From Adiantum capillus-veneris (Eukaryota; Streptophyta; Polypodiopsida; Polypodiales; Pteridaceae): 60,000 nucleotides of DNA. The stretch lies in NCBI GenBank assembly GCA_014529385.2, contig CM043964.1, forward strand, positions 104,149,587 through 104,209,586, read 5' to 3'. Positions 23,150-33,783 of the stretch are shown here, one piece after another (position 1 is the stretch's first letter; the number at the start of each line of letters is the position of its first letter). The notes under the pieces are model-generated. The model worked only from the letters and a program-made list of their open reading frames with translations. It had not been told where the DNA came from and made no database searches. The position numbers and the translations under genes are program-made.

Positions 23150-23690
23150 GAGATCGGAATCGATGTGGTCTACAACTTTGCAGAAGGAAGTGTTTTCAAA
23201 TTCTGCACCGATTTTGAGTTATCGTTCGCGGACTGCGTACATACCTGAAAAGCAATTTTTGCTTTTTATTTTTGATTTTTCTGCTTATTGAAAACGATTT
23301 TGCAGAAACTACTCCCGCAAGAGACCGGAATCGATGTGGTCTACAACTTTGCAGAAGAAAGTGTTTTCAAATTCTGCACCAATTTTGAGTTATCGTTCGC
23401 GGACTGCGTACATACCTGAAAAGCAATTTTCGTTTTTTGTTTTTTATTTTTCTGCTTATTGAAAACGATTTTGCAGAAACTACCCGTGTGAGGGACCGGA
23501 ATCGATGTGTTCTACAACTTTGCACAAGAAACTACCCACGATGGGGATTGGAATCGATGTGGTCTATAACTTTGCAGAAGAAAGTTTCTCTAAATTCTGT
23601 ACCGATTTTGGGTTATCGTCTCGGACTGCGAATATGTTTGAAAATCAAAATTTTACTTTTTGCTTTTGATTTTTCTCATAATTGAAAACT
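23150..23690 (+). repeat. ~170-bp tandem repeats in element G
   Basis: The segment CGGAATCGATGTGGTCTAC plus its flank recurs at about 23155, 23327, 23495 (partial) and 23549. Each full unit includes TTTGCAGAAG, ATTCTGCACC and TTGAGTTATCG. Spacing is about 172 and 168 bp, then a short 54-bp unit. No coding function is seen. Confidence 0.8.
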
Positions 23691-23911
23691 TCTCAATTAT
23701 ATTTTTCTTCATCAATCATATATTTGTTACTTACGTAACTTTGCTGCAGAAGCCAGTTACACATCGTTCCGATTCAATCGAGCCGTTGATGATCGTCCAA
23801 ATTCTATCGAGCTACTATTGGTACATGATCTTTTGTTATATGATATACTCGTTCATTGATTCTCGTATAATTATTCTTTTAGAGATATAGTTTACATCGT
23901 TTTATTGATAA

Positions 23912-24385
23912 TTTCTCATTGATACCATAGTGATTTTGATGGTACCATGATGATGTTTTGTTAATACTTTGGTCATGGTGATTTTCGTTGATACCATGAT
24001 GATATGTCATTGATACCATGGTTATTCTCGGTGGTGCCATGATGATATTTCGTTGATACCATGGTTATTCTCGGTGATTCCATGATGATATTTCGTTGAT
24101 TCCATGGTGATTTTTGTTGATACCATGATGATGTTTTGTTGATACCATGGTTATTCTCGGTGATACCATGATGTTGTTTCGTTGATACCATGGTTATTCT
24201 CGGTGATGCCATGATGATGTTTCATTGATACCATGGTTATTCTTGGTGATGCCATGATGTTGTTTCGTTGATACAATGATTATTCTCGGTGATATCATGA
24301 TGCTTTTCGTTGATACCATGATCATTTATTCATTTTTATTGATATAATGATGATATTTTGTTAATACTTTGATGGTATTCATTGA
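23912..24385 (+). repeat. Minisatellite in element G
   Basis: A degenerate array built from GTTGATACCATGATGAT and GGTTATTCTCGGTGAT modules of roughly 23-25 bp, about 19 modules. The short ORFs in it (MVSTK.. on the minus strand) are artefacts of the repeat. Confidence 0.85.
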
Positions 24386-25030
24386 TCACTACATTGATAA
24401 ATGTTGTTTTATGTAGTATATACACATATCATTTGTATCACGTAATCACACATTTTGTACTTTTACGTTTATACTTTATGTACCATATGTTGTCGCGCGT
24501 ATATATGTCGTCAAAAGAGTGGCATCGCGAACCATCTCTTATGGCATTGTGAACGTAATTATTTCATTAACGATGCTAATAATTTTCATGACATGTTTTT
24601 TTTTTTTTGGAGTCTACGATCTATGTAGGATTGATCAAAGAATTGATTTTATGAAGACAAACTTGGTGACAATAAAATATTTATGAAGATATGTTTGGTG
24701 ATGCCATATTGATGACAACAAGAAGACATGTTTGGTGATGCGATATTGATGACAAGCTACACAGCAGATTCACGGAGACACTTTTGATTACAAGCTAATC
24801 GATAGCTTTTACACCTCTTTATTGAACCTTTGTATTCATTATTGTATTTGATAGGATAGGAGTAATGTAACTCCTCATAAAACATTCATTGTAAAAGGAG
24901 TGATGTAGCTCCTCGTAAACATTTGTATATTCAATGATTTTTATAATATAACGGTGGGTGTATATAGAGCTGTGGGTTTTTCCCTTGATCCCCCAAGGGT
25001 TTTTTCATCCACAGTTAGGGACCCTTATTT
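24386..25030. other. Element G interior, AT-rich, no gene seen
   Basis: Low-complexity sequence with several direct repeats (GAAGACA.., GTTTGGTGATG near 24660-24750; GTAACTCCTC/GTAGCTCCTC near 24868-24915). No ORF or RNA gene is recognisable. Confidence 0.5.
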
Positions 25031-25182
25031 GAGCGGGGGGTGTTGAGCTTATATGTGAATCTACTCAATATATGGCTTCTCTATATATGGCACCCAGGTC
25101 CCCTCTATATATACATCATCTCATGTGTGTATTCTACACACTTTGGGGTTCTACTTCTGTGCTCTCTCCTTCTCTCTCAACA
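25031..25182 (+). repeat. Element G polypurine tract and 3' LTR
   Basis: GAGCGGGGGG (25031-25040) abuts the LTR copy 25041-25182, followed by the TSD GGTAT. Confidence 0.92.
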
Positions 25183-25790
25183 GGTATCAAGTGGAGCTCA
25201 GCAAAGAAGGAATATCTAATGTAACACCGGTTGTTCCCGCACAAAATATGGCCAACTCTCCTTTCAAGTCAAAAGATACATCCACTCCTGAAGGCAGTGC
25301 AAGAGCCACAGTGTGAGATGGTGTGCGTGTACGATATAGGACATCCATTTGTGAGGATGCTGCTCGCAAGATTAGTTTAGCACTAGCCCTGAGAGCGAAG
25401 GTCGTAGAAGAGATATGTGCAGCAGATGGTGTTAATGAGGTCTTCAAAGTAGAGACCAAAAGTGAAGATGGTCATGTTGGGATGTACAAAGTTTGTATTT
25501 GCAACTAGCCATCGTGCACATGTCCAGACTTCATGGAACGGGTGTCAAAGCAAAAACTATATCTTGCATGTAAACATTTGTATTTTATTTATCTGCGTGT
25601 GCTAGGGTTAAGCCAAAATGAGAACATGTTTATCCATCAACCAATTATGGAAGATGCTGATATCTTCACGGCACTGAGCCAAAGCTGGGACCTATCCAGG
25701 CATGGATGCATAGCATTTGTCGTTTCTCACTTTTTGTTTGTATGCTTCACAAAATGGACAACTATACTAGTTTCTAATTTTATCTTATGA
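25183..25790 (+). pseudogene. SWIM zinc-finger gene H, segment 3 (SWIM finger)
   Basis: The frame YQVELSKEG continues through TGA (25314-25316) and TAG (25506-25508), all in one register, so it is a decayed ORF and not chance. The SWIM finger CxC-x(n)-CxH is visible: CTCPDF (Cys codons 25515 and 25521) and ACKH (Cys 25569, His 25575), followed by the hydrophobic helix LYFIYLRVLGL typical after SWIM fingers. SWIM fingers occur in MULE/FAR1 transposases, MEKK1 and ubiquitin-ligase-type proteins; which applies here is not clear. The end may be an exon boundary near 25700. Confidence 0.7.
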
Positions 25791-25879
25791 TGGCCACATT
25801 TTGGTACATTGATTTGCAGTTATCAGCAAATTTGGAAAATGGTTGTTTATTTGTCAATTCATAAATAAAGTAATATAAT

Positions 25880-26245
25880 ATTTGCACAATGGCTATAAAT
25901 TACCATTGCTTGAATCTATTTTTGTGAAAGCGTCCAGTAGCTTCCGTTCCACACCTCTATTACTTTTCACGATGACAGACGATCTTGAAAATAAAATCAA
26001 TCTGCGTGGGATGCCATGGAAGACATTCCCAACGGAGAGGCATTGTATGGAGCCAACTGGTTTAGGGATGATCTAAAGGAAACAATCAATGTGTATCACC
26101 TCTATCATTGCCGCATGGAACTCAATATGCGGACCTTACTCAGCTTGGTTGAGAAGGGACAATTCGCTTTCTCTTGTTGGAAGAAGATTGGGCTCATCTC
26201 ACAGAGGAGGATGAGGAGGAAATGACGCAGCAGCTAGGGAATGTT
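25880..26245 (+). pseudogene. SWIM zinc-finger gene H, segment 4
   Basis: Plus-strand coding-like sequence with frame changes. One frame reads AWDAMEDIPNGEALYGANWF (ATG at 26016) to a stop at 26225. Another gives LEEDWAHLTEEDEEEMTQQL and runs in frame to the J insertion at 26245. Removing J joins this to the terminal segment at 32520. An intron may lie between 25790 and 25880. Confidence 0.5.
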
Positions 26246-28468
26246 GGAGAGGGGGAATGGGGGAACACACCAGGAACAAACAAAAGGGCCTCTCTATAGC
26301 TTAGGGTATTCAAAGCACCCCTATCCTCTCAAAAAACACCTTCAAACACACAACTCACACTAGCAGACCACCGCCTGCTCAATTACCACTGTTCACACAC
26401 TCTATAAACCACCACGCAAGGCACACCTACTATCACTGCCTATCTCCACCCTTACCCACACACATAGCCACTCAATCTCACTCTCTCACTCAAAACACTG
26501 TCAGTCCGGGGAGGCACACACTTTCACACAGCCGGCACCGAGGAGAAACATGAAAGCAGAAGAAAGAGAAGGGGGGAAGGGGAAACAACAGTAAGGTGAG
26601 GCAACAACGACTCAATTGCACTCCACAAAACACCTTTACAAACTCACACTGCCATCACCATGGCCATTTACACAAGAAAAAGGCAAAGGGCTTGACAAGC
26701 ACACTCCTCTATCCAAAGCCTCCACTTTGCAGGCTTTCAACGGGCTCCTCAAGCCAAGAAAAAAGCTAGGCCAAAAGCCCCTAATTTGATTAATTTTTGA
26801 CTTTTATAGGGTGGGGGGTTCAATTTGGGGAAACTGCCCTTTGATTGGTCCATATGGCACCCATTTTTGGTATCTTTTGGGAAGGGGGGCACCTCCTTTT
26901 TCCATCTGCTCTCTTCTTCTCTTTTGCACTTGGGAGGGGGGGGGGGGGGGGGGGGGGCGCATTAGCGACGTCGCTATTGCCCTCTAGGCATTCTTTTATT
27001 TTTTATTTTTATCCTTCAATTTTCACCCTCTTTGGGCTTAGCCTTGTACTGCCTCTTTGGTCTGACTTTGACTTTAACTCACCTGTCCGGCTCCTCTTGT
27101 CCTCTTTTGGCCTTGCATTTGGCTTGGCTTTGCACCCTTTGATTTGTCCAGACAGCCTTTGCCGTTGCCCGGCCTTGGAACCCTCTTTGCTTCTAACCCT
27201 ACAGCCAACTCGGCCCTTGATTTATCTTGCTTCATCCCTGTGGGACACTCCTCATATACAAGGGGGAGGGGGCAATAGTGATGTCGCTATTGCCTCTTCT
27301 CTCCCTCTCCAAAACTTGGCCCGTGGGAATGTGCCCCGTGTCGGGTATTGCCACGTCCTCAAACAGTGCCGCCAGCACGCCACCGGCCAAAACCGCTGCT
27401 TACACCAAGCGCAGCGCCTGCAGGACGCCACCCACACGGACGCCATCGCCCACATCTCACGGAGCTCTCGCTCCTCTTGGATACCCTATGTGGCGCTGCC
27501 CTCTGGCCTTTATACTCCACGGAGTTGCACGTGGGCAGTGCATGTGGGACTAAGGAATCCGCCACGTGGCACCTCACAGCTCATGGCCTCAAGCCCACCA
27601 AAAATCTTCAAACATAGATATTTAAAACCCTTTTTCCCCCCCCTTTGGCCCTCTTCTGCAGGCTCCCATTCATTGCTCCCGGACCCGATCACCAAGCAGA
27701 AAAACCTCTCTGAAGCTCCACATCCCCGGCCCCGACTACACTTGCCGTCTCTGCATTTCAATCCCTTGGCACCTTCGTATCAAGGGCTCCAAAACGGAAA
27801 AAAATCATCTGCAACTGTTCACTGCCCACGGCTCCCAACTTCATCTCTCCGTATCTGGTCGACCAAGTGTCCGATTGAGGTGCCGTCAACTTGTGCTAGC
27901 TCCACATGATGCACCCTTCCACCGAGAACTTTGGCGAGGCCGAAAAACTGCCAAATGGAACATCCTCCAATGCGGTCAAGTGCGCACAGACCCGACCCCC
28001 GAGAAATCTTCTAACGGGCATAACTTGCTATCCAGAGCTGCAATTCGCATTCCGAGAAGACAAGCATGCTCTGTAACTCGATCTCTACACACATATCCAC
28101 TCACACTTGCCTGCTCCACCTGTCCCCAACTGCCCTGCCTGTCGGGGATCTACTACACACTCTTTCTTTAAACTGAACAACAGCTAGAGCACCAGGGCTC
28201 TGTTTGATGAGCCGTCTGGATCATCTTGGAAAGCACACTGAAGACCACATTCTAGGACATAAAATCCACATCTCGGACACAGAAGGCCACCAACCTGCTT
28301 GGCTCTTTGCAGCACACCTTTGGCCTAAGAAACCGCTTCGAGCATACACCTCTGCTATCCTTTGGCTGCCTAGGGCCTTGGTACCTGCCCTAGCCTTCTG
28401 CACTGCACTCACATGTTGCCTCTGCCTGGCATTGACCATCTCCTAGCTCGGACCAACTTTGGCTGCAC
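26246..28468 (-). repeat. Element J 3' LTR (longer copy)
   Basis: Starts TGGAGAGGGGGAATGG and ends GGCTGCAC. It contains a run of 22 G (26936-26957) and about 250 bp (roughly 27345-27610) that the other LTR lacks. That extra segment holds a minus-strand TATA box. Plus-strand ORFs of up to 354 codons cross it but show no protein signature and end arbitrarily. Confidence 0.85.
27501..27519 (-). promoter_or_regulatory. TATA box candidate in J 3' LTR
   Basis: Minus strand GGAGTATAAAGGCC, correctly oriented for transcription of J. It lies wholly within the segment missing from the 5' LTR. Confidence 0.5.
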
Positions 28469-29300
28469 GATCATTGCCCACCCCCTCGTTGAACATTTAT
28501 GTTCAACCACACATGGCCTTATTGCACTAAAAAACTACACACCACAAACAGACTCATTGTACACTGCAAAACACCCACCATATGTACAAAACCGGCACCT
28601 CCTACCTACTGTCTTTGCTCATGCGGGTTGCCCAACCCCCTGCTTTACCTATAATCACCCACTAGGGTCGAACACTTTGCATTGGTCCCTTTCGTCTAGC
28701 TCTGTAACACCCTTGCATAGTGCCATACCAAGGCACATATCCAACTGCATATCCAAACTGCTAGCATCATGCTTATACCACTCCAAGCACTTCTTGGCAA
28801 ACTACCCACTCGCAACCAAGCATCTCCAAGAACACCAAATAGAGCACCTTCGTGCTCACTATCCTGCTCAATCAACACTCGCGACCTACCTGACCCGCCC
28901 TCCCATCCATGTAAAGCTAGATCCTCGTCTAGCAAATCCTGCACCTGGTCAACAGCACACTGCACAGTTACCTTTATCACCATTCCCTTCAACCACCACT
29001 CACAGACCTCCTTACAAAGATTGAAACACCACCTTGGAATCCGCATCACTTGTCATAGAAGGCACTAATTGCACAGGAATCACCTCTAACTTTGACTCCA
29101 CATCGTCCTTCTCACCTGCCATGAACTCAATTCCAGCATCGTCGAGCTCCTCCTCGTCAACTAGCCCTTCAAGGTCAATAAGCACTTCTTTCTTGTCGGT
29201 TGCAACGACCTGCTCTTTTAATGCTGCATCATCAATCTCTGCCAAGGAAGAGAGAAACTCATCCTCTACCGCCTCCTCTTCCATAGGTACAACTGCTCCA
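28469..29300 (-). other. Element J interior, 3' part with acidic ORF remnants
   Basis: Minus-strand frames 29012-29284 (MEEEAVEDEFLSSLAEIDDA, very acidic) and 28696-29049 overlap in different registers and show no known domain. They may be the eroded end of the gag polyprotein. Next to the LTR is a weak PPT (GAGGGGGTGGG, minus). Confidence 0.4.
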
Positions 29301-29306
29301 TCCCTC

Positions 29307-30446
29307 TTAGAAAACTTTTTGCACCTGTTGCACCACTATGGCACACTCCACTGCTACCTTCATCAACATGGCCATTAGCATGGCACTGCACACCAGCTTT
29401 ACCTGCTCTTCACCACATGTAGGCCTAGACCGCTCCATTTGGTCTTCACTAAGCACTTCGGCTTGCACTTCATGCTGCTCCTCGCACATTTTCACTGCCT
29501 CTCCACTCACATGTAAGAGGTTGAACTCATCATACCTGGATTGGGATGACTCAGTCTCCCAACTCGTATCTGCATCCATAGAACTACTATCATTCGACCC
29601 AGTCTCCTCTTCGGTTTCAAGCTCAGGAACCTCCTCTAGCTTCATCGCTTTAACCTCGTCTGCAAACGGTACTCCTTGCTCTTTACCGCACTTCAATGGA
29701 GCTTCAACAGCTTCACTCGAATTTGGCAGCTCATTCTTTGTCCACTCTGGAACCACTTGCACATCCTCCACAATTGGAATTGGTCTAGCCGGCATCTTCG
29801 GCATATGAACCACCCTATCTCTTTGTAGCCAAAGAACCCCTGGTTCTTCTCGCACCTGCACTTCTCTTTGCACCACCTGTGGCTCGGCTACCACTGCATC
29901 ACACTGCTTTGGCATCACTACGCCTGGCAAACCTTGCCTAGCCTCACGCTTCTTCAAAATCTTCTTGGTTCGCCCTCTCGCTAGAGCTACCGCCTCTTCA
30001 TACGACATTGGACCATCTATTTACACTTTATCTCGCACCTCCTCATGCAAGCAATCCATGAATTTACAAAACTTCAAAAAACTGGTATTTTTTGCAGCAG
30101 TTACCTTGATTAACTTTCCCCAAAGGGCCTCGAACTCCCACTCGAACGCTTGAAAATCTCTCTCCAAGCTTTGCTTCAAACCATCCAGCTTCCACTTTAC
30201 TTCATCTAGCTGCGCATCCGCAACAAATCTTCTTTGAAAAGCCGTCTCCAGGGCCTCGCAATCTGCTTTTTCATCTTCACCAAGGCTATCGAACCATAGC
30301 TTTGCTTTATCACGAACCAGGAGCGGGAACACCTGTACTGCACCATCTTCTCTCGATAAACCGCTTTCCAACACGAACAATCCGTAGTCTTGAAGCCACG
30401 TTTCCGCATCTTCAACCCCAGTGAAAATGGGAAATCCCGTCCAAGC
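29307..30446 (-). pseudogene. Element J gag-like protein
   Basis: The start MAWTGFPIFTGVEDAETWLQ (30446) leads into a Retrotrans_gag-type capsid region (VFPLLVRDKAKLWFDSLGE; LETAFQRRFVADAQLDEV; FEWEFEALWGKLIKV). A TAA near 30021 interrupts it (RDKV-stop-IDGP) and the same frame continues MSYEEAVALARGRTKK through a Glu-rich tail without zinc knuckle or protease to 29307. Its role would be particle formation only. About 380 codons in total, one internal stop. Confidence 0.75.
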
Positions 30447-30540
30447 CATCACTAGCAGCACCTGCTCTTCAAAGGCCGCACCTTTGGCATCACCAAAATC
30501 ACCGCTTTGACTTCAACTAGGAGCATCAACATACTCCTCC

Positions 30541-30552
30541 GTGGGGGCACCA
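30541..30552 (-). other. Primer binding site of element J
   Basis: Minus strand TGGTGCCCCCAC followed by GGAGGAG, nearly identical to the B site at 14831-14850. Five bases (30553-30557) separate it from the LTR. Confidence 0.7.
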
Positions 30553-30557
30553 GAAGA

Positions 30558-31241
30558 TGGAGAGGGGGAATGGGGGAACATGTCAGGCACAAACAAAAGG
30601 GCCTCTCTATAGCTTAGGGTATTCATAGCACCCCTATCCTCTCGGAAAACACCTTCAAACACACAACTCACACTAGCAGACCACCGCCTGCTCCATTGCC
30701 ACTGTTCACACACTCTACAAACCACCACGCAAGGCACACCTACTACCACTGCCTGTGTCCACCCTTACACACGCACACAGCCACTCAATCTCACTCTCTC
30801 ACTCAAAGCACTGTCGGTCCGGGGGGGCACACACTTCCGCACATCCAACACCAAGGAGAAACATGAAAGTAGGAGAAAGAGAAGGGGGGAAGGGGAAACA
30901 ACAGTAAGGCGAGGCAACAACGACTCAATTGTACTCCACAAAACACCTTTACAAACTCGCATTGCCATCACCATGGCCATTTACACAAGAAAAATGTAAA
31001 GGGCTTGACAGGCACACTCCTCTGTCCAAAACCTCCACTTTGCAGTCTTCCAACGGGCTCCTCAAGCCAAGAAAAAAGCTAGGCCAAAAGCCCCTAATTT
31101 GATCAATTTTTGACTTTTATAGGGTGGGGGTTCAATTTGGGGAAACTGCCCTTTGGTTGGTCCTTATGGCACCCATTTTTGGTATCTTTTGGGAAGGGGG
31201 GCACCGCCTTTTTCCATCTGCTCTCTTCTTCTCTTTTGCAC

Positions 31242-31280
<39 letters not shown>

Positions 31281-32519
31281 TTTGCGACGTCGCTATCGCC
31301 CTCTAGACATTCTTTTATTTTTTATTTTTATCCTTCAATTTTCACCCTCTTTGGGCTTAGCCTTGTACTGCCTCTTTGGTCTGACTTTGACTTTAACTCA
31401 CCTGTCCGGCTCCTCTTGTCCTCTTTTGGCCTTGCATTTGGCTTGGTTTTGCACCCTTTGATTTGTCCGGACGGCCTTTGCCCTTGCCCGGCCTTGGAAC
31501 CCTCTTTGCTTCTAACCCTACAGCCAACTCGGCCCTTGCTTTACCTTGCCTAATCCCTATGGGACACTCCTCATATACAAGGGGGAGGGGGAAATAGCGA
31601 TGTCGCTATTGCCTCTTCTCTCCCTCTCCAAAACTTGGCCCGCAGGAACACGCCCCGTGTTGGGTACTGCCACGTCCTAGATATTAAAACCCTTTCCCCC
31701 CCCCCTTTGGCCCTCTTTTGCAGGCTCCCATTCATTGCTTCCGGACCTGATTACCAAGAAGAAAAAACTCTCCGAGGACCGACCCCGACTACACTTGCTG
31801 TCTCTGCATTTCGATCCCTTGGCACCTTCGTACCAAGGGCTCCAAAACGGAAAAAAATCTCTGCAACTGTTCACTTCCCACGGCTCCCAACTTCATCTCC
31901 CCGTATCTAGTCGACCAAGTGTCCGATTGACGTGCCCTTAACTCGTTCTAGCTCCACATGATGCACCCTTCCACCAAGAACTTTGGTGAGGCCAAAAAAC
32001 TACCAAATGGCACATCCTCCAATGCGGTCAAGTGAGCACAGACCCGGCCCCCGAGAAATCTTCTAACGGCCATAACTTGCTATCCAGAGCTCTGATTCGC
32101 ATTCCAAGAAGACAGACATGCTCCGTAACTCGAGATCTACACACATATCTGCTCACACTTTCCTGGGACACCTGTCCCCAGCTGCCCTATCCGTCGGGGA
32201 TCTACTACACACTCTTTCTTTAAACTGCAACATCTAGAGCACCGAGGCTCCGTTTGACGAGCCATCTGGACTGGCTTGGAAAGCACACTGAAGACCACAT
32301 TCTAGGACATAAAATCCACATCTCGGACACAGAAGGCCACCAACCTACTTGGCTCTTTGCAACACACCTTTGGCCTAAAAAAACTCTTCGAGCATACACC
32401 TCCGGTATCCTTGGGCTGCCTAGGGCCTTGGTACCTGCCCTAGCCTTCTGCACTGCACTCACATGTTGCCTCTACTTGGCATTGACCATCTCCTAGCTCG
32501 GACCAACTTTGGCTGCACC
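30558..32519 (-). repeat. Element J 5' LTR (shorter copy)
   Basis: Copy of 26246-28468 lacking about 250 bp near 31675-31685, where CCACGTCCTAGATATTAAAACC bridges sequence that is separated in the other LTR. It has a run of 34 G at 31245-31278. As this is the 5' LTR, the missing TATA segment should have silenced this copy. Confidence 0.85.
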
Positions 32520-32624
32520 AACGTGGTGAATCTTCTTTTGCCACTCGAAGGCAGCACATCTACTCCTAAAACCGGGTTTCCAGAAGATGAACGCTTCTTG
32601 CCTATGTAATGCAAGTGCAATAAA
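32520..32624 (+). pseudogene. SWIM zinc-finger gene H, terminal segment and polyA signal
   Basis: After J is removed, the frame continues VNLLLPLEGSTSTPKTGFPE and ends RFLPM at TAA 32607-32609. AATAAA follows at 32619-32624, ten bases after the stop. The clean stop plus polyA signal supports this being the true 3' end of H. Confidence 0.55.
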
Positions 32625-32711
32625 ATGTAACTTCCTATTATTAATGGATGTTATTGTTTTAAGCCTCCCTTAGCTCGCATATCTTTGTCTATGTCTCAAC
32701 CTCCCTAATAC

Positions 32712-32819
<108 letters not shown>

Positions 32820-33712
32820 TGAGAAAGGCAAAAGAGTCGACAAGGAGGAAGAGAGAATCTTTTTAGGAATCTTCTCACCTGATCTTCCTAAAAAGCGCTC
32901 ACCAAAAATTTATCGCTTGGAAATATCTCCCCATCACCACTAGCAAACTATCACTCTCTAACTTTCTAGGAAATCGGCCTATATACTGTCTTACCATCTA
33001 GGTCATCACGCCATTTCGTCGACCAAATGAACTCGGAATGTAATGAAACTTTAGGAGAGCTATAATAGGCCTAGGGGCACTATCTTGCAAAGTTTCGAGG
33101 CATCTGACAAGGTACCAAATTTCCAATCTGTGATGGTCCAACTCATGAAATCTGCAACAAAACAGTCCAGATAGGCCTCCCTATTATCTAAGAACACTCT
33201 CCTATGGTCAAAATGTCAAAAGAAATAATCATTTTTGCACTCAAACAACAAATTTATCTCACAGATAGGTAGTTGCGAACCATCGTAAAACTGATAATGA
33301 TTATACTTAAATGACAGAGCAAGAGACAAGGAACACAATGTAATCCTCAAAAATAGAATTCTCATTACTAGATTAAGAGAAAGATCAGTTACAATGTGCT
33401 ACTCAGTACTCGCTGACCCTCGTACATACAAAAGCTCTTCAAAACCTTAGATAATGTTACTTTGTTTTTTTTTAAGCTTTAAAGATTTTGACCTTTATAC
33501 CTAGGCTTCTCATATGACTAATGACTAGCTTACAAGGCTTTTTTGGGCTCACAATAAATTAATACATCACTGAGTATACAGAGTGTAGCTCAAAAATTAT
33601 AGTGTCTCTTTTATACAAGGCTTTTTGGAAAGATATTATGAGTTACCTCAAAATTGCGGGCTTTGAGAAGGTGTGGTTAGCTAGGAGGGTGCCCGTCAAC
33701 TGCATCTGTCAA
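32820..33712 (-). repeat. Probable 3' LTR of element K
   Basis: Directly downstream (minus sense) of a purine tract AGGAAGGGGGGAGTG (around 33705-33724), the sequence starts TGTTTGACAG and contains a minus-strand TATA-like CTTGTATAAAAGAG (about 33607-33622) and later GGTATAAAGG (near 33497). The far boundary is not determined because the partner LTR is outside the window. No gene is seen in it. Confidence 0.5.
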
Positions 33713-33783
33713 ACACTCCCCCCTTCCTAGCTGTTGCACTTCCTCATGCAAGCTTTGTTTGTTGGTATTAAGTAGTCGAACTT

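Larger units (their letters stand above)
22932..25182 (+). mobile_element. Element G: small non-coding LTR retroelement (TRIM/LARD-like)
   Basis: LTRs of 142 bp (22932-23073 and 25041-25182) differ at two bases. A perfect TSD, GGTAT, lies at 22927-22931 and 25183-25187. A tRNA-iMet PBS follows the 5' LTR and a G-rich PPT precedes the 3' LTR. The 1.97-kb interior has no retroelement protein, only tandem repeats and AT-rich sequence. It must have been mobilised by another copia-type element. It lies inside gene H and its removal restores the reading frame. Confidence 0.93.
26246..32519 (-). mobile_element. Element J: gag-only LTR retroelement (TR-GAG/LARD type)
   Basis: Long direct repeats (26246-28468 and 30558-32519) flank a 2.1-kb interior that holds a PBS and a gag-type ORF but no protease, RT, RNase H or integrase. 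The flanks are AATGT (26241-26245) and AACGT (32520-32524), a TSD with one transition. Deleting J and one TSD copy rejoins gene H in frame (QQLGNV-VNLLLPLEG). Its PBS resembles those of the gypsy elements A and B, so it probably used their machinery. Confidence 0.85.

Noticed and set aside
23912-24385. Regularly spaced repeats resembling a CRISPR array
   Set aside because: The units are contiguous degenerate minisatellite modules without unique spacers, inside a plant LTR element.
26845-27909. 354-codon plus-strand ORF in the J LTR
   Set aside because: Low-complexity composition, a poly-Gly stretch from the poly-G run, no domain; the partner LTR does not preserve the frame.
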